A DNA stretch of 64,000 bases from VXPQ01 sp965117025 (lineage in GTDB: Bacteria > Bacteroidota > Rhodothermia > Rhodothermales > VXPQ01): the NCBI GenBank assembly GCA_965117025.1, contig OZ220746.1, positions 186,001-250,000 on the forward strand. The letters run 5' to 3'. The notes beneath the pieces are model-generated. The model did no database searches. It was not told the origin of the DNA and saw only the letters and a program-made list of their open reading frames with translations. Made by a program: the position numbers and the translations under genes. Below are positions 1 through 9,007 of the stretch, piece after piece; the first letter of the stretch is position 1; every line of letters starts with the position of its first letter.

Positions 1-2
1 AT

Positions 3-473
3 GAAAGCCTTAATCCCGTCCCGGATGCGTCTGTGGAGATCAGGTTGATCTCGCCGGATGGCGTGGAGTTTCCCTATCTTATGCACGCGATCGGGAGCGG
101 GCGGTACACGCTCGACGCCGGGGCGCTGCCCGAAGGCGCCTATGCCTGGACGGCCACAGCGTACAGAGCAGAGGAAATGCTGGGTTCGGATCGCGGAGAG
201 TTTGTGGTTGGATCGTTGACCCTGGAATATCGGGAACCGGGAGCAGACACCGTATTGATGCAGCAAGTCGCTCAGCGCTCAGGAGGTGTTTTGCTGGATA
301 CAAGCCGCCCCGAGCCATTTATTGAGGTGCTCGCGGCCCATCTGGAAGGAGCATCTGATACGGTATCCCAAACGACGGAAGAGGATTTGCGTAAACAGCC
401 TGTTTTTTTGCTACTCATTATTGCGCTTCTTGCCGCGGAATGGTTTTTCCGCAAACGGAACGGGATGGTTTGA
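3..473 (+). CDS. Conserved Bacteroidota membrane protein, C-terminal part (gene starts before the window)
   Basis: The frame is open from base 3, so the gene is cut by the left edge and only about 156 C-terminal residues are visible. The visible part is a beta-rich region (ISPDGVEF, then a GRYTLDAGALPEGAYAW stretch) followed by LMQQVAQRSGGVLL, one hydrophobic helix (VFLLLIIALLAAEWFF) and a positively charged end, RKRNGMV. This tail resembles a family of large Bacteroidota membrane proteins related to BatA/VWA and glutamine-amidotransferase-like proteins, with a periplasmic body and a C-terminal anchor ending in EWFxRKR. The function is not known to me. The next gene starts 5 bases downstream, suggesting one transcript. 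Confidence 0.72.
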   Translation, partial: ESLNPVPDASVEIRLISPDGVEFPYLMHAIGSGRYTLDAGALPEGAYAWTATAYRAEEMLGSDRGEFVVGSLTLEYREPGADTVLMQQVAQRSGGVLLDTSRPEPFIEVLAAHLEGASDTVSQTTEEDLRKQPVFLLLIIALLAAEWFFRKRNGMV

Positions 474-478
474 AGAAG

Positions 479-1705
479 ATGAGCGTTATAGCGGACATTC
501 CTTCCATGGATGTTGCGGACCTTGCCGAAACAGGCCCGGAGCCCGTTGAATTCGCGACGTTCCTGCGCGACATACGGCGTTATATTCATCAGCATCCCGA
601 GCTGGGCTTTGAGGAGTATCGCACCAGCGAATTTGTTCGCAGCACCCTTGAGCAGAACGGGTTGGTTGTAACAGGCCCCCTGGCCGGCACCGGCTTATAC
701 ACGGATATCGAGGGAGCACACGACGGGTCTGTCATTGCGTACCGGGCGGATATGGACGCATTGCCCACCGCCGATGCAAAATCCGTGGAGTATGCATCTC
801 GCAATCCGGGAGTTGCCCATCTATGCGGCCATGATGCACATACAGCGGTTGCGATCGGCGTAGCGCTCATTCTGCATCGAAACAGGGAACACCTCCGCGG
901 CACGGTCCGCGTACTGTTTCAGCCGAACGAAGAAGGTACACCGGGAGGCGCGGTGAATATGATCCGGGATGGAGTTCTTGACGGCGTGCAGAGTATGTAT
1001 GCAATCCACGTGGATCCCTCGCTGGAGGTAGGCAGGTATGGCGTGCTGGCCGGACCTGTTACGTCGTCTAAAGACCGGTTCAACATTTGCGTCAAGGCAT
1101 CAAGCACCGGTCATTCGGCGCGTCCCCATGAAGTCGTGGATACCATCTGGGTGGCCAATCAGATCGCCAACGCGCTTTATCATCTCGTTGGACGTTTTAC
1201 GGATGCGCGCCAGGCATCCGTTCTGACGATTTGCCGGTTTCATGCCGGGGATGCATACAACGTGATTCCCGACGAGGCGGAACTGGGGGGCACGATCCGC
1301 ACCACGGATGCTGAGGAGCGCACTGCGATAAGACAACGCCTGGAAAGTATCGCAAATGAACTTGCTCGTTTGTACGGGGTCGGGGTACACATCGATATAG
1401 CGGCAGGAGCGCCTGCAGTGCACAACAACCCTCGACTAACGAAGCATGTAACATCCGTTATCCGGTCCTTCTGTGGAGAGGAAGCGATCTTTCAAATTCC
1501 TCTTCCCAGCATGGGTTCGGAAGATTTCGGACACTACCTGGCGAAAATACCCGGAATGCTTCTCCGGGTAGGTACCCGTTCCGGCCCGGAGAGTGCGTAT
1601 CCGCTGCACAGCGATCACTTCGATATCGACGAGCGCATTATGGCTCCCACCGCAACGCTGATGGCTCATGTACTCCGGACTCATCCGGAGCAGGAAGCCG
1701 GTTGA
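479..1705 (+). CDS. M20-family metallo-amidohydrolase (amidohydrolase/carboxypeptidase type, M20D-like)
   Basis: About 408 residues. It has the metal-site signatures of M20D hydrolases (HipO, IAA-amino acid hydrolase and N-acyl amino acid deacetylase relatives): HQHPELGFEEY near residues 37-47, LCGHDAHTA at 115-123 with metal ligands C116 and H118, FQPNEEGTPGGA around 147-158 with the catalytic Glu pair, GSEDF near the end, and a final HSDHFDID. The family hydrolyses the amide bond of N-acylated amino acids or small peptides. Which substrate is used here cannot be told. No signal peptide is visible, so it is probably cytoplasmic. The ATG at 479 was preferred over one at 440 because it avoids a 34-base overlap with the upstream gene and leaves a normal N-terminus. 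Confidence 0.9.
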   Translation: MSVIADIPSMDVADLAETGPEPVEFATFLRDIRRYIHQHPELGFEEYRTSEFVRSTLEQNGLVVTGPLAGTGLYTDIEGAHDGSVIAYRADMDALPTADAKSVEYASRNPGVAHLCGHDAHTAVAIGVALILHRNREHLRGTVRVLFQPNEEGTPGGAVNMIRDGVLDGVQSMYAIHVDPSLEVGRYGVLAGPVTSSKDRFNICVKASSTGHSARPHEVVDTIWVANQIANALYHLVGRFTDARQASVLTICRFHAGDAYNVIPDEAELGGTIRTTDAEERTAIRQRLESIANELARLYGVGVHIDIAAGAPAVHNNPRLTKHVTSVIRSFCGEEAIFQIPLPSMGSEDFGHYLAKIPGMLLRVGTRSGPESAYPLHSDHFDIDERIMAPTATLMAHVLRTHPEQEAG

Positions 1706-1790
1706 TTTCACACGCTGAAAAAGCTTCCCGGGAAGGTTACGTTTTGGAGCTCGCTGTGTCTTAAGGGGCCGATTCCATCCCTGCGGTCCC

Positions 1791-3512
1791 ATGCGAGCCC
1801 TTTTCTTTATTCCAGTTTCTTTCAGTCTGACGGTATGCCTGTGCATCCTGCCAATCCATGCGCAGTCCCTTCAAGGTGTATCCGTCGCCGGCGGCTCCAT
1901 CCATATCTCCGCCCCCGCCTCTCCACAACCTGGAGACATTGTGATCAATGAAGTGTATCCCCGGCCCTTGTCTTCCGGCTCGGAGTTTATCGAGTTGTTC
2001 AACCGAAGCGTGCACACGTTCGATCTCCAGGATTTGACGATCCGGGATGCATCTTCTCCCCCGCTTCCCCTTTCCCGAGGAGTATTGTCTTTTCCTCCGG
2101 GAACCTACACGGTGCTCGTTGCGGACGGGGCCGCATTTTCCAATCGTTTTGCAGGAGTTCCCTATTTCGCGCCGGCTCGCTGGGCAAGCCTGAACAATGG
2201 GGGCGATACGGTGATTCTCGAATCCGGCGGAGCGGTTATCGATTCGCTTTTTTATGCCGGCAGCATGGTGGAAGCAGGCCGGTCCCTGGAACGCATTGAT
2301 CCGGGCGCTCCGTCGGATCCGTATAACTTTGCCCTGTCCATCGATACTTCCGGAGCAACACCGGGCTCGGAAAACAGCCGGTATGCCCCCGATGTATCCG
2401 GTCCGGTATTGTCTTTCGCCAAGGTTTTCGACGATACCCGACTCGATCTTTATTTCAACGAACCTGTCCGGACCGGGGCTATTTCTCCTGTCTCTATTCG
2501 ACTGGAAAACCTTGTGGCGCAGGAGGTGCAAGTCTTGGGCCCGGACCGGCTACGCGTGCTTTTCGCGGGTTCCGTAACGGGGGCATCCATTGCAGTCGAG
2601 CAGGTATCCGATCTGCGGGGAAATATTTCGGAACGGGTATCGGCGCCGATTTCCTATCGGCCTGTTTCCCGCGATGTCGTGGTGAACGAAATGTTGTACG
2701 AACCGCTTACGGACGATTATGACGGATTTGCAAACCAGGTGGAATTTATTGAATTGGTGAACCGATCTGCTCGTCGCATTTATCTCGACGGGGTATATCG
2801 GACCCGGGATCCTGACGAATACGGAGACGCCGATACGGTGTATGTTGAGGGACGGTTTATCAGCCTGGGCCCCGAAGAGTACCTGCTGTTTGCCGCCGCA
2901 AGCATGGAGAACGAAAACGCCCCGGTGGTTACCGGCAAGGGGCTTACCCTGCTTAATGAAGGCGACCGCATTCGTATACACCGGGAAGACGGCGAGGTGC
3001 TTGACGACGTACGGTACGATCCTTCATGGCATCATCCGGATGTTCTGGAAACCCGGGGCATTACGCTGGAGCGAATCGACGTGGATGCATCCGGCAATAA
3101 TCCTCAAAACTGGACGAGTTCGGTGGAGCCGGATGGCGGAACGCCGGGGCTGCCCAATTCGATACGTATTACCGGTGAAAGCCTGTTGTCCAAACGGGGA
3201 ATACATGTTGCGCCGAATCCTTTTTCCCCGGATCGGGACGGTGTGGACGATATCGTTCGTATCCGGTGCGCTTTTCCTTCCAGCGTATCCAGGATTCGGG
3301 CGCTTGTGTTCGATCTGGCGGGGAACCAGGTGCGGAAATTGGTCGCATCCCGGCTCGTTGCGGAATCCGTCGAGTTGCTGTGGAACGGCAGGGATGATGC
3401 GGACCGCCGCTTGCGCACGGGTGTATACATTGTTTTTGTCGAGGCTTATGACGCCCGCAACAAGGTAATGGATGTATTCAAGGCGCCCATCGTGCTGGCC
3501 CGGCGATACTGA
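1791..3512 (+). CDS. Secreted protein with two lamin-tail domains and a FlgD-like C-terminal domain
   Basis: 573 residues with an N-terminal signal peptide (residues 1-25, ending IHAQS). A lamin-tail domain starts at GDIVINEVYPRP (about 48-165), an Ig-like segment follows (about 200-290), and a second lamin-tail begins at DVVVNEMLYEP (about 296-440). The last 100 residues start with GIHVAPNPFSPDRDGVDD and contain VFDLAGNQVRKL and RTGVYIVFVEAYD, which is a FlgD/CHU_C-like Ig fold often found at the end of exported Bacteroidota proteins and linked to type IX secretion or surface attachment. There is no enzymatic motif. A surface-exposed adhesive or structural role is inference. It stands alone, about 85 bases after the amidohydrolase. 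Confidence 0.82.
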   Translation: MRALFFIPVSFSLTVCLCILPIHAQSLQGVSVAGGSIHISAPASPQPGDIVINEVYPRPLSSGSEFIELFNRSVHTFDLQDLTIRDASSPPLPLSRGVLSFPPGTYTVLVADGAAFSNRFAGVPYFAPARWASLNNGGDTVILESGGAVIDSLFYAGSMVEAGRSLERIDPGAPSDPYNFALSIDTSGATPGSENSRYAPDVSGPVLSFAKVFDDTRLDLYFNEPVRTGAISPVSIRLENLVAQEVQVLGPDRLRVLFAGSVTGASIAVEQVSDLRGNISERVSAPISYRPVSRDVVVNEMLYEPLTDDYDGFANQVEFIELVNRSARRIYLDGVYRTRDPDEYGDADTVYVEGRFISLGPEEYLLFAAASMENENAPVVTGKGLTLLNEGDRIRIHREDGEVLDDVRYDPSWHHPDVLETRGITLERIDVDASGNNPQNWTSSVEPDGGTPGLPNSIRITGESLLSKRGIHVAPNPFSPDRDGVDDIVRIRCAFPSSVSRIRALVFDLAGNQVRKLVASRLVAESVELLWNGRDDADRRLRTGVYIVFVEAYDARNKVMDVFKAPIVLARRY

Positions 3513-3617
3513 TGTTCGTGTCCGCACATGGAACCGGCCTCACAGACCGTCGTTCACCCCATACGAGGCTATTCTTTCTTGCACGCTTCGTTCAGGTTAC
3601 GAAAACGCCCCCGGATC

Positions 3618-3986
3618 ATGTCGACGAACGGGACCAGCACTCATACCAAAACGCGGCCTGCGCCTATCGCACTCAGCGATCGTGCGGCGGGAGAAATTCG
3701 CAAGATCATGTCCACCAAGGACATACCCGAAGGATTTCATTTGCGTGTGGGTGTTCGAGGGGGCGGTTGCTCTGGTATGAGCTACATTCTCGGTTTCGAC
3801 AAAATGCGCGAGCACGACACGAGTTTTGAAATAAACGGTGTCACCGTGTGCATGGATAAACGTCATGGATTGTATCTTATGGGCACCACGGTGGATTACC
3901 ATGACGGCTTGAATGCACGAGGGTTCACATTTGAAAACCCTAATGCGACACAAACGTGCGGGTGTGGGTCCAGCTTCGCCGCGTAG
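3618..3986 (+). CDS. A-type iron-sulfur carrier (HesB/IscA/ErpA family)
   Basis: 122 residues. The fold region starts at PIALSDRAAGEIRKIM, and the three family cysteines are present in GGGCSGMSY and in the C-terminal TCGCGSSF. These proteins bind an Fe-S cluster or iron and pass it to apo-enzymes. The upstream in-frame ATG at 3528 would add 30 poorly conserved residues, so the ATG at 3618 (MSTNGTSTHTK) is preferred. No iscS/iscU or suf genes are nearby. clpC follows 14 bases downstream. It cannot be assigned to IscA, SufA or ErpA from sequence alone. Confidence 0.93.
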   Translation: MSTNGTSTHTKTRPAPIALSDRAAGEIRKIMSTKDIPEGFHLRVGVRGGGCSGMSYILGFDKMREHDTSFEINGVTVCMDKRHGLYLMGTTVDYHDGLNARGFTFENPNATQTCGCGSSFAA

Positions 3987-4000
3987 CCTCGTTTTATGAT

Positions 4001-6622
4001 ATGGAAGGCAATTTTTCGAATCGCGTCAGAGATGTTATCAGGGACAGCCGGGAGGAGGCGATACGGCTGAGCCACGATTACATTGGCACCGAGCACCTTC
4101 TCCTCGGAATTATCTGCGAGGGCGAGGGTATTGCCGTAAAGATTCTCCGCAGCCTCGGTTGCGATTTGTTAAAGCTTAGAAAAGCAGTTGAGGAAACGGT
4201 CCGCGGTACGGGTGGGTCGCCTGCCGTAGGCAATATTTCGTTCACCAAACAAGCCGAAAAAGTTCTTAAGATCACCTATCTGGAGGCGAAGATATATAAG
4301 AGTGATATTATAGGCACCGAGCATTTGCTGCTAAGTCTTCTCCGTGACGAGGAAAATGTTGCGGCGCGAATCCTGCAACAGGGATTTTCAGTCACGTACG
4401 ATGCTGTACGGGCCGAATTAGACTCCATTATAGGAGGAAAGATACCTGCGACTGGCGGCGGTGGTGGGGTATCGGAACCGTCGCTGCCTGAAGGACAAGG
4501 AAAAGAGCGCCGTAAGATGGAAAAAAGCAAAACCCCGGTGCTCGACAACTTCGGCAGGGACCTGACCCGTCTGGCCGAGGAATCCAAGTTGGATCCGATC
4601 GTGGGTAGAGAACAGGAGATCGAGCGTGTTGCACAGGTGCTCAGTCGGCGCAAGAAGAACAATCCTGTGTTGATTGGTGAACCAGGTGTTGGCAAGACGG
4701 CTATCGCCGAAGGACTTGCCATACGCATTGTCCAGCGTAAGGTCAGCCGTGTGCTCCATAACAAACGCATTGTGACGCTTGATTTGGCGGCACTTGTCGC
4801 CGGCACCAAGTACAGAGGACAGTTTGAGGAACGGATGAAGGCGGTGATGAACGAGCTCGAAAAGAGCCCGGAAGTCATTCTTTTTATCGATGAGTTACAC
4901 ACGATCGTCGGTGCAGGCGGGGCTTCCGGCAGTCTCGATGCATCGAATATGTTCAAACCGGCGCTTGCCCGGGGCGAGATTCAATGTATCGGAGCTACCA
5001 CCCTCGACGAATACCGGCAATATATCGAGAAGGATGGCGCCCTCGATCGACGTTTTCAGAAAATTATCGTGGATCCTTCCACCACGGAAGAAACGATCGA
5101 AATCCTTCGCAACATCAAGAGCCGCTACGAGGAACATCACAACGTTCGTTATTCCGATGATGCCCTCGTGCTTGCAGTGAGTCTCAGCGACCGCTACATC
5201 ACAGACCGTTTTCTGCCCGACAAGGCCATTGACGTGATGGATGAAGCAGGTGCGCGCGTCCACCTCGCGAATATCCGCGTACCGGAGAATATTGTTCTCC
5301 TTGAAGAAGAAATTGAGACCGTCAGAAAGAAAAAGAACCGTGTCGTCAAGAGCCAGCGTTTTGAGGAAGCGGCTCGGCTGCGCGACAAGGAAAAGAAAAT
5401 CGACGGAGAACTGGAAGAAGCCAAGCGGGAGTGGGAGCGCAAGGCGGAGGCGGAAGTGCATGACGTGACCGAAGAGAATATCGCTCAGGTTGTGGCGATG
5501 ATGACAGGCATTCCGGTCGATAAAATTTCCCAGCCCGAACAGAAGAAACTCGTCAGAATGGACGACGCGCTTATGAAGCGCGTGATCGGACAGGATGAAG
5601 CCATTCGGAAGCTGTCGAGCGCCATACGTCGCACCCGGGCCGGACTCAAAGATCCCGGCCGCCCCATCGGCTCGTTTATTTTTCTCGGACCTACCGGCGT
5701 GGGCAAGACCGAGTTGGCCAAGGTACTTACGCAGTATCTCTTCGATTCGGACGAAGCGTTGATACGTATCGACATGTCCGAATACATGGAAAAATTCTCC
5801 GTCAGTCGGCTGGTCGGTGCTCCCCCCGGATATGTTGGCTACGAAGAAGGCGGACAACTGACCGAAAAAGTCCGTCGCAAGCCGTATTCCGTGGTTCTTC
5901 TCGATGAGATTGAGAAGGCGCACCAGGATGTACTCAACATCCTGCTTCAGGTGCTTGATGACGGCGTACTTACAGATGGGCTTGGCCGCCGGGTCGATTT
6001 CCGGAATACGATCATCATTATGACCTCGAACATCGGGGCCCGGGACATAAAGAACATTGGCAAAGGCATTGGCTTTTCCCAATCGGAGGAAACGTTCAAT
6101 TACCGGACCATGAAGAGTACGGTGGAAGACGCTCTGAAACGGGTATTCAACCCTGAGTTTCTGAACCGCGTAGACGATGTGATCGTTTTCCGTTCGCTGG
6201 AGAAAGAACACATCTTCCGTATCATCGACATTATGGCGGACGAGTTGCTTGATCGGGTCAGGGAGCTCGGCATTAAAGTGGATATCACAAAGTCGGCCAA
6301 GGAATTTCTCGTTCTGAAAGGGTTTGATGTAAAGTTTGGCGCCCGCCCTCTGCGGCGTTCGATCCAGAAATATATCGAAGACCCGCTTGCCGACCATATT
6401 CTTGGCAAGAACCTGGGCGAAGGCGATGCCATCCGTATTACTGCGAAAGACAAGAAGGATACCGACACGCTATCGTTCAGCATAAGAAAAAACAAAACAT
6501 CGAAGGACGAGCCATCCGGCGTGGATGTTGCTGAGGCGCCGCGGGATGGCAAGGAAGAAGACAAAGACATTGCCCCCTCGAGTCCTGGTGGAAAACAGGA
6601 AAAAGAAGTAGCAAGAGAATAG
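4001..6622 (+). CDS. clpC: ATP-dependent Clp protease ATP-binding subunit ClpC
   Basis: 873 residues, the usual size for ClpC. It has an N-terminal double Clp-N repeat (about 5-150; HDYIGTEHLLLG and SDIIGTEHLLLS), a first AAA+ domain with Walker A GEPGVGKT (about 227), a UVR segment with RFEEAARLRDKEKK (about 450), a second AAA+ domain with GPTGVGKT (about 563), and a ClpB-D2-like C-terminal domain. The UVR motif and short middle region separate ClpC from ClpB. It unfolds substrates for the ClpP peptidase in the cytoplasm; clpP is not in the window. The last 40 or so residues are a charged, low-complexity tail (KEEDKDIAPSS). The start at 4001 gives MEGNFSNRV, the normal ClpC N-terminus. Confidence 0.97.
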   Translation: MEGNFSNRVRDVIRDSREEAIRLSHDYIGTEHLLLGIICEGEGIAVKILRSLGCDLLKLRKAVEETVRGTGGSPAVGNISFTKQAEKVLKITYLEAKIYKSDIIGTEHLLLSLLRDEENVAARILQQGFSVTYDAVRAELDSIIGGKIPATGGGGGVSEPSLPEGQGKERRKMEKSKTPVLDNFGRDLTRLAEESKLDPIVGREQEIERVAQVLSRRKKNNPVLIGEPGVGKTAIAEGLAIRIVQRKVSRVLHNKRIVTLDLAALVAGTKYRGQFEERMKAVMNELEKSPEVILFIDELHTIVGAGGASGSLDASNMFKPALARGEIQCIGATTLDEYRQYIEKDGALDRRFQKIIVDPSTTEETIEILRNIKSRYEEHHNVRYSDDALVLAVSLSDRYITDRFLPDKAIDVMDEAGARVHLANIRVPENIVLLEEEIETVRKKKNRVVKSQRFEEAARLRDKEKKIDGELEEAKREWERKAEAEVHDVTEENIAQVVAMMTGIPVDKISQPEQKKLVRMDDALMKRVIGQDEAIRKLSSAIRRTRAGLKDPGRPIGSFIFLGPTGVGKTELAKVLTQYLFDSDEALIRIDMSEYMEKFSVSRLVGAPPGYVGYEEGGQLTEKVRRKPYSVVLLDEIEKAHQDVLNILLQVLDDGVLTDGLGRRVDFRNTIIIMTSNIGARDIKNIGKGIGFSQSEETFNYRTMKSTVEDALKRVFNPEFLNRVDDVIVFRSLEKEHIFRIIDIMADELLDRVRELGIKVDITKSAKEFLVLKGFDVKFGARPLRRSIQKYIEDPLADHILGKNLGEGDAIRITAKDKKDTDTLSFSIRKNKTSKDEPSGVDVAEAPRDGKEEDKDIAPSSPGGKQEKEVARE

Positions 6623-6669
6623 GCTCTTTTTGCTCAATCTTCTGAGCGTGTATTGATCTGTTGCCCCCT

Positions 6670-7773
6670 ATGCAAAGCGTTGCCATCATTGGCGTCGGCC
6701 TGATTGGCGGATCCCTTGGCCTCGTATGGAAAAAACAGGCGCAGGAGGTCGAGATCACTGGCTTTGACCAATCCGCCACACTTGACAGGGCAATAGAAAT
6801 CGGCGCCCTTGACCGGGCGGCATCCTCCCTTGAGGAGGCGGTTTCCGGCGCTGATGTCGTTGTACTGGCTACCCCCATCCAGTCCGTTCTGGAAATTCTG
6901 GAGCAGGTTGCGCCGTATGTCAAGACGGGCGCCATCATTACGGATGTAGGTTCCGTAAAAGGCCCGGTTGCAGACCGTGCCTCGACGGTATTGCCCTCGG
7001 ATGTCTTGTTTGTCGGCGGGCACCCCATGGCCGGCTCCGAGCGCCGGGGAATCGAGCAGGCGGATGCCTTGTTGTTCGAAAACGCGGCCTACGTACTTTG
7101 CCCTCCGGACCATATGGATGCTTCCACCCTGGAGGTGGAGCATGCCTCTTTCGTGGCCTTGATTGAGGCCACCGGGGCTCGTCTTATCCTGCTTCCCCCC
7201 GCTCGCCACGACCGGATTGCCGCGTTTGTCAGTCATCTTCCCCAGTTGCTTGCCGTTGCGCTAATGAACCATGTGGCGACAGAAGACGGACATGACGATG
7301 CCTTTCTTCAACTTGCTGCCGGCGGGTTTCGGGATATGACTCGCATTGCCTCCTCTCCTTTCGATGTGTGGAGCGATATCCTGAAAACGAACGACACGCG
7401 CATTCTGGAGGTGCTTGATTCGTTTGTCGGGCGGATAGAGGTTCTTCGTCGGGAGATTGCCCATGGCGATATGGAAACATTGCGGAATCGCTTCGAGGAC
7501 GCTTGCTCTACGAGGGAAACGATACCCCGCAACACAAAAGGATTTCTACATCCTCTTGCGGACGTATATGTCTACGCGGAAGATCATCCTGGCGAACTGC
7601 TCTCGATTACCAGGATACTCTATGAGGCATCGTTGAATATCAAGGATATTGAATTGCTCAAAATACGCGAAGGAACCGGAGGCGCCTTCCGCATGGGTTT
7701 CGCCGAAGACGCCACGGCTACCGCTGCTACCGAAACACTGATCCGTGCAGGCTATACCGCCTGGCGCTTGTAA
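6670..7773 (+). CDS. tyrA: Prephenate dehydrogenase with C-terminal ACT domain
   Basis: 367 residues. The N-terminal Rossmann motif is VAIIGVGLIGGSLGL, followed by the family marks GSVKGPV and GGHPMAGSERRG. The all-helical dimerisation domain contains HDRIAAFVSHLPQ. From about residue 295 the sequence is an ACT domain (VYAEDHPGELLSITRILYE), which in this family mediates feedback by tyrosine. The enzyme oxidatively decarboxylates prephenate to 4-hydroxyphenylpyruvate in tyrosine synthesis. The ATG at 6670 is preferred to a TTG at 6661. gcvT follows 11 bases downstream. Confidence 0.95.
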   Translation: MQSVAIIGVGLIGGSLGLVWKKQAQEVEITGFDQSATLDRAIEIGALDRAASSLEEAVSGADVVVLATPIQSVLEILEQVAPYVKTGAIITDVGSVKGPVADRASTVLPSDVLFVGGHPMAGSERRGIEQADALLFENAAYVLCPPDHMDASTLEVEHASFVALIEATGARLILLPPARHDRIAAFVSHLPQLLAVALMNHVATEDGHDDAFLQLAAGGFRDMTRIASSPFDVWSDILKTNDTRILEVLDSFVGRIEVLRREIAHGDMETLRNRFEDACSTRETIPRNTKGFLHPLADVYVYAEDHPGELLSITRILYEASLNIKDIELLKIREGTGGAFRMGFAEDATATAATETLIRAGYTAWRL

Positions 7774-7784
7774 TATGGACATCT

Positions 7785-8915
7785 ATGGCATCGACTGAAT
7801 CCGGGCCTCTCCGAAAAACCCCGCTTTACGATCGCCACATTGCGCTCGGCGGGCGGATGACGCCATTTGCCGGCTACGAAATGCCGATGCGCTATACGGA
7901 GGGCATCCTTGAAGAGCATCGTGCGGTTCGCCGGGAGGCAGGTCTCTTCGATGTCAGTCATATGGGAGAAATCCTTGTTCACGGTCCGCACGCTGCCGAT
8001 TGCGTACAATACCTGATCACGAACGAGGCAATGTCGCTTCAGGCCGGACAGGCCGTCTATACCTGTATGTGCCGGGAAGATGGCGGCATTATTGATGACT
8101 TGATCGTATATCGCCTTGCCGAGGACGAATACCTTTTTGTGGTCAATGCTGCAAATCGCCAGAAGGACTTCATGTGGATGATCCGAAATAACCCGGCGAA
8201 GGCGATCATCGAAGACATATCTGACGAGATTGCCCTGATTGCTGTACAGGGCCCCCTGGCGCGCGCTATCACGGAAGCCGCGCTCGAAGAAGATTTGCAT
8301 GGCTTGAAGCCATTTCACTTCCGGCGGGCTTCAGGCAGGTGTTTTGCAGGAGCACGTTTTTCTGTCGTTTCTGCAACGGGCTATACGGGAGAGGCAGGTG
8401 TCGAGATATATTGCGATGCCGATCTGGCCGGATCCGTCTGGGACAGGATCCTGAAGGTCGGAACAGACCAGGGGCTGAAACCTGCCGGCCTGGGCGCTCG
8501 GGACACCCTTCGCATGGAATCTGCGTTTCGTCTCTATGGAAACGATATTACGGAGCAAACCAACCCTATCGAGGCCGGCCTGGGTTATTTTGTCCGAATG
8601 GACAAGGATGATTTCATCGGAAAACCCGTGCTGGAACGTGTACGTTCGGAGGGCCCGTCCCGGAAACTGATAGCGTTTATAGTCCAGGAGCAGGGAGCTA
8701 TTCCAAGAAGCGGTCATAGTATCTCGACCCCCATGGGCCCGGACACGGGCGTGGTCACGAGCGGAACACAATCGCCCATGCTCGGACGAGGTATCGGTTT
8801 GGGATATGTGCCCAACGAGCCGGCCTGCACGATGCCGGATTCCGAAATAAGCATAGCCATTCGATCCCGCACGATTCGTGCGCTTGTCAAGAAACCCCCA
8901 TTACATAAAATCTGA
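7785..8915 (+). CDS. gcvT: Aminomethyltransferase, glycine cleavage system T protein
   Basis: 376 residues, typical of GcvT. Recognised from RKTPLYDRHIALGGRMTPFAGYEMP at the start, GLFDVSHMGEI, the conserved GYTGEAGVEIY and GLGARDTLRMESAFRLYGNDI, and the C-terminal barrel with GVVTSGTQSP. It transfers the methylene group from the H-protein-bound intermediate to tetrahydrofolate, releasing ammonia. gcvH and gcvP are not in the window. The gene is packed 11 bases after tyrA. Confidence 0.96.
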   Translation: MASTESGPLRKTPLYDRHIALGGRMTPFAGYEMPMRYTEGILEEHRAVRREAGLFDVSHMGEILVHGPHAADCVQYLITNEAMSLQAGQAVYTCMCREDGGIIDDLIVYRLAEDEYLFVVNAANRQKDFMWMIRNNPAKAIIEDISDEIALIAVQGPLARAITEAALEEDLHGLKPFHFRRASGRCFAGARFSVVSATGYTGEAGVEIYCDADLAGSVWDRILKVGTDQGLKPAGLGARDTLRMESAFRLYGNDITEQTNPIEAGLGYFVRMDKDDFIGKPVLERVRSEGPSRKLIAFIVQEQGAIPRSGHSISTPMGPDTGVVTSGTQSPMLGRGIGLGYVPNEPACTMPDSEISIAIRSRTIRALVKKPPLHKI

Positions 8916-9007
8916 ACCCCTGTCGCGCATTTCGGCAAGACAAGGATTATCTTCCGGTGCCTTGTGCACCGTGGTTTCCCTTCCACTCGATTACGTCATT
9001 GTATTCC

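Noticed and set aside
4895..6397. A 500-residue open frame on the minus strand inside clpC
   Set aside because: It lies wholly opposite the well-conserved clpC AAA+ domains; the protein shows no family motif and its composition is that of an antisense reading of GC-rich coding DNA.
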